This document shows positions 44,184 through 53,202 of a stretch of DNA of 64,000 nucleotides, one piece after another. Where the stretch lies: the NCBI RefSeq assembly GCF_002250655.1, contig NZ_NOZR01000003.1:62001-126000 (forward strand), given 5' to 3'. The stretch comes from Mycolicibacterium sphagni (lineage in GTDB: Bacteria > Actinomycetota > Actinomycetes > Mycobacteriales > Mycobacteriaceae). The notes beneath the pieces were generated by a model. That model had not been told where the DNA came from and did no database searches. It saw only the letters and a program-made list of their open reading frames with translations. A program made the position numbers and the translations under genes. Within the stretch, counting starts at the first letter, position 1. Every line of letters starts with the position of its first letter.

Positions 44184-45650
44184 ATGGCGATTGCGGCCGA
44201 CAAGAACAGCGATCTCTTCATCGACGGCAAGCTGGTGCCAGGCGGCAACGGCCGATACCCGACGATCAACCCGGCGACCGAGGAGATCTTGGGCACGGCC
44301 GCCGACGGGAGTGCCGAGGACATGGGTCGCGCCATCGAGGCCGCGCGCCGTGCCTTCGACACCACCGACTGGTCCACCAACACCGAACTGCGGGTGCGGT
44401 CCATCCGTCAGCTGCGCGATGCGATGAAAGCCAACATCGAAGAACTGCGCGACATGACCATCGCCGAGGTCGGCGCCCCGCGCATGCTGACCTCGGCCGC
44501 CCAGCTCGAAGGTCCGGTCGACGACCTGTCGTTCTGTGCGGACACCGCCGAGAACTATTCCTGGCGGCAGGATCTCGGCGTTGCCTCGCCGATGGGCATC
44601 AAGACCCAGCGCACCATCGCCCGGGAGGCGGTCGGCGTCGTCGGAGCGATCACCCCGTGGAACTTCCCGCATCAGATCAACCTGGCCAAGCTCGGTCCCG
44701 CGCTCGCGGCGGGCAACACCATCGTGCTCAAGCCGGCACCCGATACCCCTTGGTGCGCCGCGGTTCTCGGCGAGCTGATCGCCGAGCACACCGACATTCC
44801 GCCGGGTGTGGTCAACATCGTCACGTCCAACGACCATGCGGTGGGGGCGCTGCTGTCCAGCGACCCGCGGATCGACATGGTGTCGTTCACCGGCTCGACC
44901 AACACCGGCCGCGCCGTGATGGCTGCCGGCGCAGCCACCATCAAGAAGGTCTTCCTCGAACTCGGCGGCAAGTCGGCGTTCCTGGTGCTCGACGACGCCG
45001 ACCTCGCGGGCGCCTGCTCGATGGCGGCGTTCACTGCGTCGATGCACGCCGGCCAGGGCTGCGCGATCACCACCCGGCTGGTGGTGCCCAAGGCGCGCTA
45101 CGACGAAGCCGTCGAGGCGGCCGCCGCCACCATGGCCGGGCTCAAGCCTGGCGACCCGACAAACCCCGGAACCATCTGCGGGCCGGTCATTTCCGAGCGT
45201 CAGCGCGACCGCGTGCAGTCGTATCTCGATCTGGCGATCACCGAAGGTGGACGGTTCGCCTGCGGCGGCGGGCGTCCCGCCGACCGCGACACCGGCTACT
45301 TCATCGAGCCGACCGTCATCGCCGGGCTGGACAACAGCGCCCGGGTCTCGCGTGAAGAAATCTTCGGGCCGGTGCTCACGGTCATCGCCCACGACGGTGA
45401 CGACGACGCGATCCGCATCGCCAACGATTCGCCATACGGCTTGTCGGGGACCGTGTTCAGCGGCGACAACGAGCGTGCGCAGGGTGTCGCGAACCGGCTG
45501 CGGGTCGGCACCGTCAACGTCAACGGCGGGGTGTGGTACTCCGCGGACGTGCCATTCGGTGGATACAAGCAGTCCGGTGTCGGCTCCGAAATGGGTGTCG
45601 CCGGCTTCGAGGAATACCTGGAACTGAAAGTCATTGCCACGGCTGTCTAG
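44184..45650 (+). CDS. aldA: Aldehyde dehydrogenase AldA-like
   Basis: 488 residues. ATG 44184 is 5 bases after GGGAG and gives the family start IAADKNSDLFIDGKLVPGGN. NAD-fold motifs: AITPWNFPHQI, FTGSTNTG; general base Glu in FLELGGKSAF; catalytic Cys in AGQGCAITTRL. It oxidises an aldehyde to the acid with NAD(P). Divergent from the TetR-P450 operon and matches Mtb Rv0768. An upstream ATG at 44163 is possible. Confidence 0.95.
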   Translation: MAIAADKNSDLFIDGKLVPGGNGRYPTINPATEEILGTAADGSAEDMGRAIEAARRAFDTTDWSTNTELRVRSIRQLRDAMKANIEELRDMTIAEVGAPRMLTSAAQLEGPVDDLSFCADTAENYSWRQDLGVASPMGIKTQRTIAREAVGVVGAITPWNFPHQINLAKLGPALAAGNTIVLKPAPDTPWCAAVLGELIAEHTDIPPGVVNIVTSNDHAVGALLSSDPRIDMVSFTGSTNTGRAVMAAGAATIKKVFLELGGKSAFLVLDDADLAGACSMAAFTASMHAGQGCAITTRLVVPKARYDEAVEAAAATMAGLKPGDPTNPGTICGPVISERQRDRVQSYLDLAITEGGRFACGGGRPADRDTGYFIEPTVIAGLDNSARVSREEIFGPVLTVIAHDGDDDAIRIANDSPYGLSGTVFSGDNERAQGVANRLRVGTVNVNGGVWYSADVPFGGYKQSGVGSEMGVAGFEEYLELKVIATAV

Positions 45651-45683
45651 ATGCGGCCAGCACCAGAGGAAGAGCAGAAGAGC

Positions 45684-46436
45684 ATGGGACAGTTCGACAA
45701 CAAGGTCGCCATCGTCACCGGTGCCGGTGGCGGCATCGGGCAGGCGTATGCCGAGGCCATCGCCCGGGAGGGCGCGGCAGTGGTGGTCGCCGACATCAAT
45801 ACCGAAGGCGCGCAGAAGGTTGCCGACGGCATCAAGGGTGAGGGGGGCACCGCGATCGCACTGCCCGTCGACGTCAGTGACCCGGTGTCGGCCAAGGCGA
45901 TGGCTGACCAGACGTTGGCCGAGTTCGGCGGGATCGACTACCTGGTGAACAACGCCGCGATCTTCGGCGGGATGAAGCTCGACTTCCTGATCACGGTGGA
46001 CTGGGACTACTACAAGAAGTTCATGAGCGTGAACCTCGACGGCGCCCTTGTGTGCACCCGGGCGGTGTACCGGAAGATGGCCAAGCGCGGTGGCGGAGCG
46101 ATCATCAATCAGTCGTCCACGGCGGCGTGGCTGTACTCGAACTTCTATGGCCTGGCCAAGGCCGGGGTCAACAGCCTCACCCAGCAGCTGGCCACCGAGC
46201 TCGGCGGCCAGAACATCCGGATCAACGCGATCGCGCCCGGCCCCATCAACACCGAGGCAAACCGCACCACTACACCGCAGGAGATGGTCGCCGACATCGT
46301 CAAGGGAATTCCGTTGTCGCGCATGGGTGAAGTCGACGATCTGGTGGGCATGTGCCTGTTCCTGTTGTCGGATCAGGCCAAGTGGATCACCGGTCAGATC
46401 TTCAACGTCGACGGCGGACAGATCTTCCGCTCATGA
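45684..46436 (+). CDS. Short-chain dehydrogenase (Rv0769-like)
   Basis: 250 residues from ATG 45684. VTGAGGGIGQAYAEAIA, NNAAIFGG, IINQSSTAA, YGLAKAGVNS (YxxxK) and DGGQIFRS at the end. ADINTEG after the second strand favours NAD. The next gene starts within its stop (ATGA). Second gene of the aldA operon, as in Mtb Rv0769. Confidence 0.93.
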   Translation: MGQFDNKVAIVTGAGGGIGQAYAEAIAREGAAVVVADINTEGAQKVADGIKGEGGTAIALPVDVSDPVSAKAMADQTLAEFGGIDYLVNNAAIFGGMKLDFLITVDWDYYKKFMSVNLDGALVCTRAVYRKMAKRGGGAIINQSSTAAWLYSNFYGLAKAGVNSLTQQLATELGGQNIRINAIAPGPINTEANRTTTPQEMVADIVKGIPLSRMGEVDDLVGMCLFLLSDQAKWITGQIFNVDGGQIFRS

Positions 46437-47293
46437 GTGATATCAAGGTCGGCTACATCGGGCTGGGCAACCAGGGCGCCCCGATGGCCAAGCGGCTCGT
46501 CGAGTGGCCCGGCGGTCTCATCGTGTTCGATGTGCGCACCGAAGCCATGACGCCGCTGGCTGAACTCGGCGCCGAATTAGCGGACAATGTGGCTGATGTT
46601 GCGAAAGCCGATGTCATCGAAGTGACGGTGCTGAACGACGCGCAGGTTCGCGATGTGGTGGGCCAGCTCGCCGAGCACGTCAAGCCGGGCACGGTCATCG
46701 CGATCCATTCCACGATCGAGCCGGACACCGCCGCCGAGCTGGCGGAGCAGTTGGCCCCCAAGGGTATTCGTATCGTCGACGCGCCGGTCAGCGGCGGTGC
46801 CGGCGCGGCCGACAAGGGTGAGCTGGCCGTCATGGTCGGCGCCGACGACGAGGCCTACGAACTCGTCAAGCCGGTGTTCAAGCATTGGGCGTCGATGGTG
46901 GTCCGTGCCGGCGAGCCCGGTGCCGGAACCCGGATGAAGATCGCTCGGAACATGTTGACCTTCATCGGTTTCACCGCCGCGACCGAGGCGGCCAGGCTTG
47001 CCGAGGCGGCCGGAATCGACCTGCAGAAGCTGGGCCGTGTGGTGCGGCACAGCGACGCGCAGAGCGGCGGGCCCGGTGCGATCATGGTTCGGGACGACAC
47101 CAAACCGCTTGCGCCGGACCATTTCGTCTACAACATGTTCATGCACACCCGCGGGCTGGCCGAGAAGGACCTGAAACTGGCGCTGGCCCTGGGCGAAGCC
47201 ACCGGCGTTGAACTGCCGCTGGCCGAGATCGCCCTGCGGGACTTGGCCGAGGGTCTCGGTGTACCGCATACCTCTTCGACCGCGAAGGACTAG
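46433..47293 (+). CDS. NAD(P)-dependent beta-hydroxyacid dehydrogenase (Rv0770-like)
   Basis: 286 residues from ATG 46433, overlapping the SDR stop by 4 bases. GYIGLGNQGAPMAKRL is the nucleotide loop, DVRTE after the second strand prefers NAD. DAPVSGGAGAADKGELAVMV is the substrate loop and MKIARNMLTFIG supplies the catalytic Lys and Asn. Third gene of the aldA operon. Confidence 0.93.
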   Translation: MSDIKVGYIGLGNQGAPMAKRLVEWPGGLIVFDVRTEAMTPLAELGAELADNVADVAKADVIEVTVLNDAQVRDVVGQLAEHVKPGTVIAIHSTIEPDTAAELAEQLAPKGIRIVDAPVSGGAGAADKGELAVMVGADDEAYELVKPVFKHWASMVVRAGEPGAGTRMKIARNMLTFIGFTAATEAARLAEAAGIDLQKLGRVVRHSDAQSGGPGAIMVRDDTKPLAPDHFVYNMFMHTRGLAEKDLKLALALGEATGVELPLAEIALRDLAEGLGVPHTSSTAKD

Positions 47294-47295
47294 TG

Positions 47296-47733
47296 ATGGA
47301 CGAGCTGCGCCGCAAGGGCCTGGACAAGATGAACGAGGTCTACGGCTGGGAAATGCCGGACTCGCCGGGCGACTATTTCGCTCTGACGGCCGACCACCTC
47401 TTCGGCACCATCTGGACGCGTCCGGGATTGACCATGCGGGACAAGAGGATCATGACGCTGACCGTCGTGACCGCGCTCGGCATCTCGGACCTGGCCGAGA
47501 TCCAGGCCAACGCCGCCCTGCACAACGAGGAGCTCACGCCCGAGGAGCTCAAGGAGATGGCGATCTTCTTGACGCACTACCTCGGTTTCCCGCTGGGTTC
47601 GAAGCTGGACGGAGTGGTCACCAAGGTCACCGCCAAGCGCAAGAAGGCTGCCGAAGCGGGCCAGGGCGAGGACAAGAAGGCCAACGTCAACGACGCGCTG
47701 AAGATGCACAGCGGCAAGACGCTGGACGGCTAG
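47296..47733 (+). CDS. Carboxymuconolactone-decarboxylase-like protein (Rv0771-like)
   Basis: 145 residues, AhpD/CMD fold: helices around TMRDKRIMTLTVVTALGISD, EIQANAALHNEELTPEELKE, FLTHYLGFPLGSKL. It lacks the CxxC of AhpD peroxidase, so it is a CMD-type protein. Lys-rich tail (AKRKKAAEAGQGEDKK). Last gene of the aldA operon; in Mtb purD follows directly, but here 10 kb intervene. Confidence 0.9.
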   Translation: MDELRRKGLDKMNEVYGWEMPDSPGDYFALTADHLFGTIWTRPGLTMRDKRIMTLTVVTALGISDLAEIQANAALHNEELTPEELKEMAIFLTHYLGFPLGSKLDGVVTKVTAKRKKAAEAGQGEDKKANVNDALKMHSGKTLDG

Positions 47734-47747
47734 CTGCCCGGGCGGCC

Positions 47748-47972
47748 CTAGGTACCGGCGATGACGTGACCCACCCCGCGAACGATGCGCCGCCGCAGAG
47801 TGATCCGGGACCCCGTCAGCGTTCTGGCAAGCGCCAGCCGGGCATCGACGATTGCTTTGCGCCGAGTTGCCCGGGCCACCAGCAGCTCGTCGACGAGATG
47901 CGCCCAATCGGGGACGGCGAGCGTTTCAGGTTGAGCAGTTGCCGCTTCTCCCGATCGTTGTCCACTGTCCAT
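47748..47972 (-). CDS. Small hypothetical protein, 74 residues
   Basis: ATG 47972 is preceded by GAGAGGAG with ideal spacing. The protein MDSGQRSGEAATAQPETLAV... has an acidic/amphipathic middle (WAHLVDELLVARATRRKAIV) and an Arg-rich end (RITLRRRIVRGVGHVIAGT). No signal peptide or known domain. It is next to, and on the same strand as, the hemophore-like gene upstream. Function unknown. Confidence 0.6.
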   Translation of the reverse strand: MDSGQRSGEAATAQPETLAVPDWAHLVDELLVARATRRKAIVDARLALARTLTGSRITLRRRIVRGVGHVIAGT

Positions 47973-48040
47973 CGGTAACTCCTCTCTGCACTGCGTTCGA
48001 TGCGGCCGCGTGGCTACTGCGTTGGGGCCGCAGCAGTTTC

Positions 48041-48427
48041 TCAGTATTGGTTGCAGGTGTTGGCGACTTGAATCACGGTGTTTTCGTACTGTTGTCCCTG
48101 CGCAGTGCCGACTCGCTGATTCAGCTGAGCCTCCCACTGCGGGTGCGCGGCGCTGGCCTGCTGCAGTATCTGCTGGCGTTGGTTGACCGGCGCGGCGAGG
48201 AAGCTCTGAAGCCGGGACTCAGCTTGCGGGAACTGTGAGAGCTCCTTTGCCAGATCCGGAGCCTGCGCATTGAGCGCCGCCACCACCTGCGAGTAGTTAC
48301 ACGTCGTGTTGACCAACGGACTCAAATCGGGCGCTGCGTAGGCCGGCGCGCTCACCGCGGCGAGAGCCATTCCGACCACCGACGCGCAGACTACCGCCAT
48401 ACGTTTGCCCCATTGCGCTGTGACCAT
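48041..48427 (-). CDS. Hemophore-like secreted protein (MHB family)
   Basis: 128 residues from ATG 48427 with AGGAGG before it. Signal peptide MAVVCASVVGMALAAVSAPAYA. The mature part is an all-helical domain with two Cys (TTCNYSQVV near its start, ANTCNQY at its end), likely one disulfide, plus repeated Gln and His positions. This fits the mycobacterial hemophore family of Rv0203, which shuttles heme. A paralogue is at 50323-50697. Whether it binds heme is untested. Confidence 0.85.
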   Translation of the reverse strand: MVTAQWGKRMAVVCASVVGMALAAVSAPAYAAPDLSPLVNTTCNYSQVVAALNAQAPDLAKELSQFPQAESRLQSFLAAPVNQRQQILQQASAAHPQWEAQLNQRVGTAQGQQYENTVIQVANTCNQY

Positions 48428-48728
48428 ATCCGAGCCTCCTGATCGATATTCCTAAGCCGTTGGGAACGGTCGACATTCACTTCATCACTTGCCGTGTTTG
48501 GTCTCTGCTAGGAATCGCCTGCGTTTGACGTGAATCACCGGTGAGTGCTGCTCGCCTCGATCGTTGGTCGGTTGCACACCAACGACGACCTAACAGCGTC
48601 GGTGTTGCACTGCTTGTGGTGGACCGTTCATCCTCGGCCGACTTGTGCTAAGTGGTTGACGCCCAACAGTTTCGACCGATGTTCGGACGATCCGCCGCCG
48701 ATGTGAAGTCGCCAGAAAGGAAAACGAA
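48428..48728. other. 300-bp intergenic region between divergent exported-protein genes
   Basis: No gene recognised. It must hold the promoters of the hemophore-like gene and of the 68-residue secreted protein. The sequence is less GC-rich than the genes. AGAAAGGAAAAC at 48713-48724 is the Shine-Dalgarno region of the right-hand gene. Confidence 0.5.
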
Positions 48729-48935
48729 ATGTCGAATACACGAACCAGGGCTGCAGTGCTGATCGGTGCGCTCGGTGTATCAGTACTGAGCGCGTTCGCC
48801 GCTCCGGCGGTGGCCTCGGCCGATCCGTGGCTGCCGTACTGGTCGGGTCCCGAGCATCCCGTGCGCCACTACGTCGGCGATGCCGAACACCCGATCTGGG
48901 CGTTCACTCATCCCTTCCGCGCGCTGACTCCCTGA
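48729..48935 (+). CDS. 68-residue secreted peptide
   Basis: ATG 48729 with AAAGGAAAAC upstream. Signal peptide AAVLIGALGVSVLSAFAAPAVASA, then a mature part of about 40 residues rich in Trp, His and Pro (DPWLPYWSGPEHPVRHYVGD, EHPIWAFTHPF). His/Trp content could allow heme or metal contact, but this is speculation. No Cys. Function unknown. Confidence 0.75.
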   Translation: MSNTRTRAAVLIGALGVSVLSAFAAPAVASADPWLPYWSGPEHPVRHYVGDAEHPIWAFTHPFRALTP

Positions 48936-49014
48936 CGGGGAGCGGAGCTCGCCGCCGAGTCGGCCCGCTGCCCGGTCAGATAAGACGGGTGGCGGGCTCG
49001 GTGGCCGGCAGCGA

Positions 49015-49671
49015 TCACGGAATCCGATAACCCGATCCGGTTTCGGTGTCGATGATCGGTGGTGGCCCGAGTTTTCGACGCACCATCATGATGGTGTAGC
49101 GCACCGCGCCGGTGAACGGGTCGGCGTGCTCGTCCCATACTTTCTCCAGCAGATGTTCAGCGGACACCACGGCTCCATCGGCTCGAAGGAGTTCCGCCAG
49201 TACCCCGAATTCTTTGCGGGACAGGCTGATCGGTGTGCCGTCGCGCGTCACCGTGAGCATGTGGGGATCGAGTCGGATACCGGCACGTTCCAGTATCGGC
49301 GGCACGGCCGCCTGTGACCGCCGGCTCAGCGCCTGCACCCGTGCGACCAACTCTGAGAAGGCGAACGGCTTACTCAGATAGTCGTCGGCACCGAGTTGAA
49401 GACCGTTGACACGGTCGGCTACGGCGCTGGCCGCGGTCAGCATCAAGATCCGGGCGAGACGGCCGCTCGTGGACAGCTCCGCGCAGACATCGTCGCCAGA
49501 GAGCACAGGAAGACCGCGGTCGAGGACGATCACGTCATAATCGTTGACCGTTGCGCGTTCGAGTCCGCTGGCTCCGTCGTAGGCGACGTCGACTGCCATC
49601 GCATGGCGGCGCAGACCTGCGGCGATTGCGTCGGCGAGCACGACTTCGTCTTCGACGACCAACACCCGCAT
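49015..49671 (-). CDS. OmpR-family response regulator
   Basis: 218 residues. Receiver: VVEDE, Asp51 in VIVLDRGLPVLSG, LTAAS, YLSKPF. Winged helix with SLSRKEFGVLAELLRADGAV, VRYTIMMVRRKLGP and GSGYRIP. The only kinase near is encoded at 50769-51980 on the other strand, with two exported-protein genes between; they are probably partners. Target genes likely include the surrounding exported proteins. Confidence 0.92.
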   Translation of the reverse strand: MRVLVVEDEVVLADAIAAGLRRHAMAVDVAYDGASGLERATVNDYDVIVLDRGLPVLSGDDVCAELSTSGRLARILMLTAASAVADRVNGLQLGADDYLSKPFAFSELVARVQALSRRSQAAVPPILERAGIRLDPHMLTVTRDGTPISLSRKEFGVLAELLRADGAVVSAEHLLEKVWDEHADPFTGAVRYTIMMVRRKLGPPPIIDTETGSGYRIP

Positions 49672-49732
49672 GACCGAAAGTATGCTCCCGGCCTCGTTAG
49701 GTGGCTGTTTGGCGCAGAGTCATCCTGCTGGT

Positions 49733-49776
49733 TCGGGCGTGCGACGTGAGGTTTGCACCCCGCGTCGCACGCCCGA
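49733..49776 (-). terminator. 14-bp perfect hairpin between the Gly-rich gene and the regulator gene
   Basis: TCGGGCGTGCGACG (49733-49746) and CGTCGCACGCCCGA (49763-49776) are exact complements around a 16-base loop. It lies 11 bases past the stop of the Gly-rich secreted protein, so it is taken as its terminator; it also precedes the response-regulator start. Confidence 0.75.
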
Positions 49777-49786
49777 CTTCAGCTGG

Positions 49787-50116
49787 TCAGATCAAGCCGG
49801 GACCGGGAAGGCCGAGTCCTGCGCCGGGCAGCACTCCGAGACCTGACAAGGGTCCGCCGAGGCCGCCGAGTCCCGGCCCGGGCAGGATCCCCGGGCCGGG
49901 AGCGCCCAGTCCTGCGCCGGGGAGCAGCCCAAGACCGGAAGCAGGGCCCCCGACACCGCCGAACCCAAGTCCCGGGAGAAGGCCGGGCCCCGGTGCGCCC
50001 CAGCCCAGACCCGGGTCTGCGTTTGCCACGCTTGACAGCGCGATCAACGGTGCGGACAGCAGTGCGGCGCATGCCAAGCCAACCAGCGCCCGTTTGGTGA
50101 ATCGCCGATAACTCAT
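49787..50116 (-). CDS. Gly/Pro/Leu-rich exported protein with tandem 31-residue repeats
   Basis: 109 residues. Signal peptide RALVGLACAALLSAPLIALS with cleavage near VANADP. The mature protein is two consecutive 31-residue repeats, GAPGPGLLPGLGFGGVGGPA plus SGLGLLPGAGL and GAPGPGILPGPGLGGLGGPL plus SGLGVLPGAGL, then a short third start GLPGPGLI. Collagen-like/elastin-like composition with no Cys or charge. It may be a flexible envelope coat component; no known domain. The repeat could expand by recombination. Confidence 0.82.
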   Translation of the reverse strand: MSYRRFTKRALVGLACAALLSAPLIALSSVANADPGLGWGAPGPGLLPGLGFGGVGGPASGLGLLPGAGLGAPGPGILPGPGLGGLGGPLSGLGVLPGAGLGLPGPGLI

Positions 50117-50322
50117 GGTGAGTTCCTTTCATGTGAATTGATGCGGCAGTTGGCAACTGGTCTCGACGTCGGGACCGCCAACGCCGAATCAGTCTGGTGC
50201 GCAGGATGTTCGATCACGGTGAGGAATGTCCTCACGCCCACCAAACAGCGATGACGACAGGATGACCTGGCGTCCGGCAATCGCCGGGCGCTCTGTAGCT
50301 GACCGAGAGGATCGGTGACCAC

Positions 50323-50697
50323 ATGGCCATCAGCCCCAGCACTTCGGCGTCGGTACTGCGACGCGCTTTCGTCGGTATCGCCGTCTCCGCCGCGGTTGTG
50401 GTCGTGGTGCCGGCCGCACCCGCAGTGGCATCCGACGATTGCACCGCCAGCGGACTGGCCCGCACGGTGTCTGAGGTGGCCAGCAGTACGGCGGACTACC
50501 TTGACGCCCATCCCGACGTCAACGACGCGTTCACGAGGCTCAAGGGGGAGTCGCGCCCGCAGATGCGGGCGGATGCCCAGCAGTACCTGAATGCCAACCC
50601 GTCGGTTCGTGCTGACCTGCAACATCTGCGGTCACCGCTCAACGATCTCGCCCAGCGATGTGGTGTCGCGCTGCCGCCCGGGCCGCTCGGCAGCTGA
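50323..50697 (+). CDS. Hemophore-like secreted protein, second copy
   Basis: 124 residues from ATG 50323. Signal peptide AFVGIAVSAAVVVVVPAAPAVAS. The mature domain has Cys in DDCTASGLARTVSEVASSTA and LAQRCGVAL, and YLDAHPDVNDAFTRLKG typical of the MHB helical fold. It is a divergent paralogue of 48041-48427. It precedes the histidine kinase by about 70 bases on the same strand and may be co-transcribed with it. Confidence 0.83.
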   Translation: MAISPSTSASVLRRAFVGIAVSAAVVVVVPAAPAVASDDCTASGLARTVSEVASSTADYLDAHPDVNDAFTRLKGESRPQMRADAQQYLNANPSVRADLQHLRSPLNDLAQRCGVALPPGPLGS

Positions 50698-50768
50698 GCG
50701 CCGCATGTGACGGTCGCTTGCCGCGCACCCTCACGGCGAGCAAACAAAAGATCAGCGACGATTAGACG

Positions 50769-51980
50769 GTGCAGTCATTCGAGACATCGCAGGTGCTGGG
50801 CTGGCCGCTGCGGGGCAGGACTATCAGGATCAGGTTGACCGTGCTCTACGGCGGGGCCTTCTTTGTCGCGGGCGCGTTGCTGATCGCCGTGATGTATTTC
50901 TACGTACGGCAATCGTTGGACAACAGCCCTGGTGTCAACGCGCTGGAGACGGCCCAGACCTTTCTGAGTCAGCGCGGTCTGCAAGCCCACCCGATTCTCG
51001 AGGACCTCATCATCGGCTTGAACAAGCAGGCCGAGCAGCAGCGCCGTGACACGCTACGGGCGGTGCTGGTGTGGTCGCTAGTGTGCTTGGCGGTCGTCGG
51101 CGTGGTGGCCTTCGCATTCGGCTGGGTGGTTGCCGGCCGTTTCTTGCAGCCGTTGCAGGAGATCACTGCGACCGCGCGCCGCGTCGTCGACAGGAACCTT
51201 CACGAGCGCATTTCGCTGAGTGGGCCGTCCGACGAGATCAAAGAGCTCGCCGACACGTTCGACGCGATGCTCGAGCGCCTCGACCGGGCGTTTGAGAGTC
51301 GATATCGGTTCGTGGCCAACGCTTCTCACGAGTTGCGCACCCCACTCGCCATTAACCGCACGGTCATCGAAGTAGCACTGGAGGATCCCGAGCTGGTCGA
51401 GCCAACCCGCCGGCTCGCCGAGACACTGCTGGGCGTCAACAAACGGCACGAAAGGCTCATCGACGGGCTGCTTGTGCTGGCGAGCAGCGACCAGCGCATC
51501 GACAGGCTCGTTCAGGTCGAGTTGGCGGAGTCGGCCACCCAGTCGATCGTCAATGCGAGTCAACAGGCGGCACAGGCCGGTATCCACATCACCTCGACCA
51601 TCAATCCTGCGCGGGTGGCCGGTGATCCGGCTCTCCTGCAACGCCTCATCGACAATCTCGTCGACAACGCGGTGCGCTACAACGTGCCTGTCGGAGGGTG
51701 GGTACACGTCGGCGTGACGGCCGACGCCCGCGAGGCCCGGGTGCGTGTGGAAAACGCCGGCCCCGTCGTTTCACCGGCCGATGTGGAGCGCATGTTCGAG
51801 CCATTTCGCCGTCTGACCAACGACGACCAGCAGGCGGGCACCGCGGTTTTCAGTGGGGCCGGCCTCGGACTTTCGATTGTGCGCGCCGTCGCCGAGGCGC
51901 ACGGTGGAAACGTCGTCGCGACACCAGGCCCTCGCGGTGGGATGACGGTCGAGGTCGTGTTCCCCCGCGCACCCCAGTAG
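50769..51980 (+). CDS. Sensor histidine kinase
   Basis: 403 residues from GTG 50769. Two membrane helices (LTVLYGGAFFVAGALLIAVM and VWSLVCLAVVGVVAFAFGWV) flank a short 70-residue extracytoplasmic loop, followed by HAMP and DHp with His187 in [16 protein letters not shown]. ATPase: NLVDNAVRYN (N box), VRVENAGPVV (G1) and GAGLGLSIVRAVAEAHGG (G2). The short sensor loop suggests sensing of envelope or small ligands. Probable partner of the regulator at 49015. Confidence 0.92.
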   Translation: MQSFETSQVLGWPLRGRTIRIRLTVLYGGAFFVAGALLIAVMYFYVRQSLDNSPGVNALETAQTFLSQRGLQAHPILEDLIIGLNKQAEQQRRDTLRAVLVWSLVCLAVVGVVAFAFGWVVAGRFLQPLQEITATARRVVDRNLHERISLSGPSDEIKELADTFDAMLERLDRAFESRYRFVANASHELRTPLAINRTVIEVALEDPELVEPTRRLAETLLGVNKRHERLIDGLLVLASSDQRIDRLVQVELAESATQSIVNASQQAAQAGIHITSTINPARVAGDPALLQRLIDNLVDNAVRYNVPVGGWVHVGVTADAREARVRVENAGPVVSPADVERMFEPFRRLTNDDQQAGTAVFSGAGLGLSIVRAVAEAHGGNVVATPGPRGGMTVEVVFPRAPQ

Positions 51981-52143
51981 TTGTCTTCGTCTCCGCACCA
52001 ATTGCGTTGCCCTGCAAACGCTGAACCAACACCTCAGTTGATGAACTAACGTGCGTGGCGCATTTTGGTGAGCGCCGCGGAATCGCTCCAACTTTGGATG
52101 TGAATCCAACCGATTCACAGACACTCTAAGAGACAGGAAAACG

Positions 52144-52980
52144 ATGACCGTCATCAATCAGGCGCAGCGTTCGCCGATCGCGGCGATCGCGGCGATCGCC
52201 GCGATCACCGCCACGGCCGCAATCTCGGTGTCAGCCCTCGCGGCGGGCCCGCTGGTGTCCAACTACGCGTGGAAAATGGCAGCCTCGTCGCTGCCTGCCG
52301 ACATCGCCTCGGCCATTCACGAGGTGCTGGTCGCGACGCACACCGCCGTTCAGGCTGACCGCGCCGATATTGCCGCCGACCGACAGGACATTCGGGCCAC
52401 CCGTCGTGATTCGGTCGAGGCCATCGGCGCCAGCATTGTTGCCGGCGCGATCGGCGAAGGGCAGATCGTCTCGATTCTCGACGATGCTCACACCGCCAAT
52501 CATGATGCGCGGCAGTCGATCAGCGCATCTCGCTTCGATATCCATCAGACTCGGCAGGGGGCGGCGGCGGATATCCGCGACATCATCGCCGGCACCCAGG
52601 ACCCAGGCGCCGAGGCGCCGCTTGTCGTTGCCGGTACCCACGACGGCAGCATTGCGCAGGCGGTCCGAGCCATCATCGACACGGCCAAGATGGACAATGC
52701 TATGACCCGCTCCGCGATCGTCGCCGATGCCCAGGAGAACGCTTCAATCCGGCAGGCCACGGTCACGGCCGACGTCGCGGTCCGGCAGAGCGTGCGGGCA
52801 GGCGATATCAGCAAGGCGGACGCCGCACAGCAGATCAGTACAACTCGCCGCAGCGCTCATGCCGAGATCGCCGGTAATCGCAGCCAGATGGTTTCCGACC
52901 ACAAGCAGATCGTCACCACCCGTCACCAGGCGGCTCGTGACATCGCGCAGACGGTTCACCAAGGCCGTACCGGGAACTGA
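52144..52980 (+). CDS. Exported Ala/Asp/Arg-rich helical protein
   Basis: 278 residues. N-terminal AIAAIAAIAAITATAAISVS, partly made from a GCGATCGCG-type DNA microsatellite, then SALAAG: an unusual signal sequence or membrane anchor. The rest is almost continuous helix-forming sequence with heptad-like spacing (ADRADIAADRQDIRATRRDS; DISKADAAQQISTTRRSAHA) and little hydrophobic core, like a long coiled coil. No Cys. Function unknown; last of the kinase-side genes. Confidence 0.75.
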   Translation: MTVINQAQRSPIAAIAAIAAITATAAISVSALAAGPLVSNYAWKMAASSLPADIASAIHEVLVATHTAVQADRADIAADRQDIRATRRDSVEAIGASIVAGAIGEGQIVSILDDAHTANHDARQSISASRFDIHQTRQGAAADIRDIIAGTQDPGAEAPLVVAGTHDGSIAQAVRAIIDTAKMDNAMTRSAIVADAQENASIRQATVTADVAVRQSVRAGDISKADAAQQISTTRRSAHAEIAGNRSQMVSDHKQIVTTRHQAARDIAQTVHQGRTGN

Positions 52981-53202
52981 GCCGATGGCGGCCGGGGCTC
53001 TTCTCACACTTCGTCGGCGAAGGGGGAGGGGCTCCGGTGCCAGGGCGCTCTTAATAACAAAGAGGTCGGTAAGACAACGGTAAGGAAACGGCTAGATCGC
53101 AAACAGTTATCGGGCCGTGTCACAAATGTGACATGAGTGCATCAGTGTTACCGAAGTGAAATCGAGTAGCCGGTGGGTCTCGATCAAAGGGCAGGAGTGG
53201 CA

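Noticed and set aside
52170..52210. GCGATCGC repeats as a CRISPR or integration site
   Set aside because: The repeat units are adjacent without spacers and lie inside a signal-peptide coding region; it is a microsatellite.
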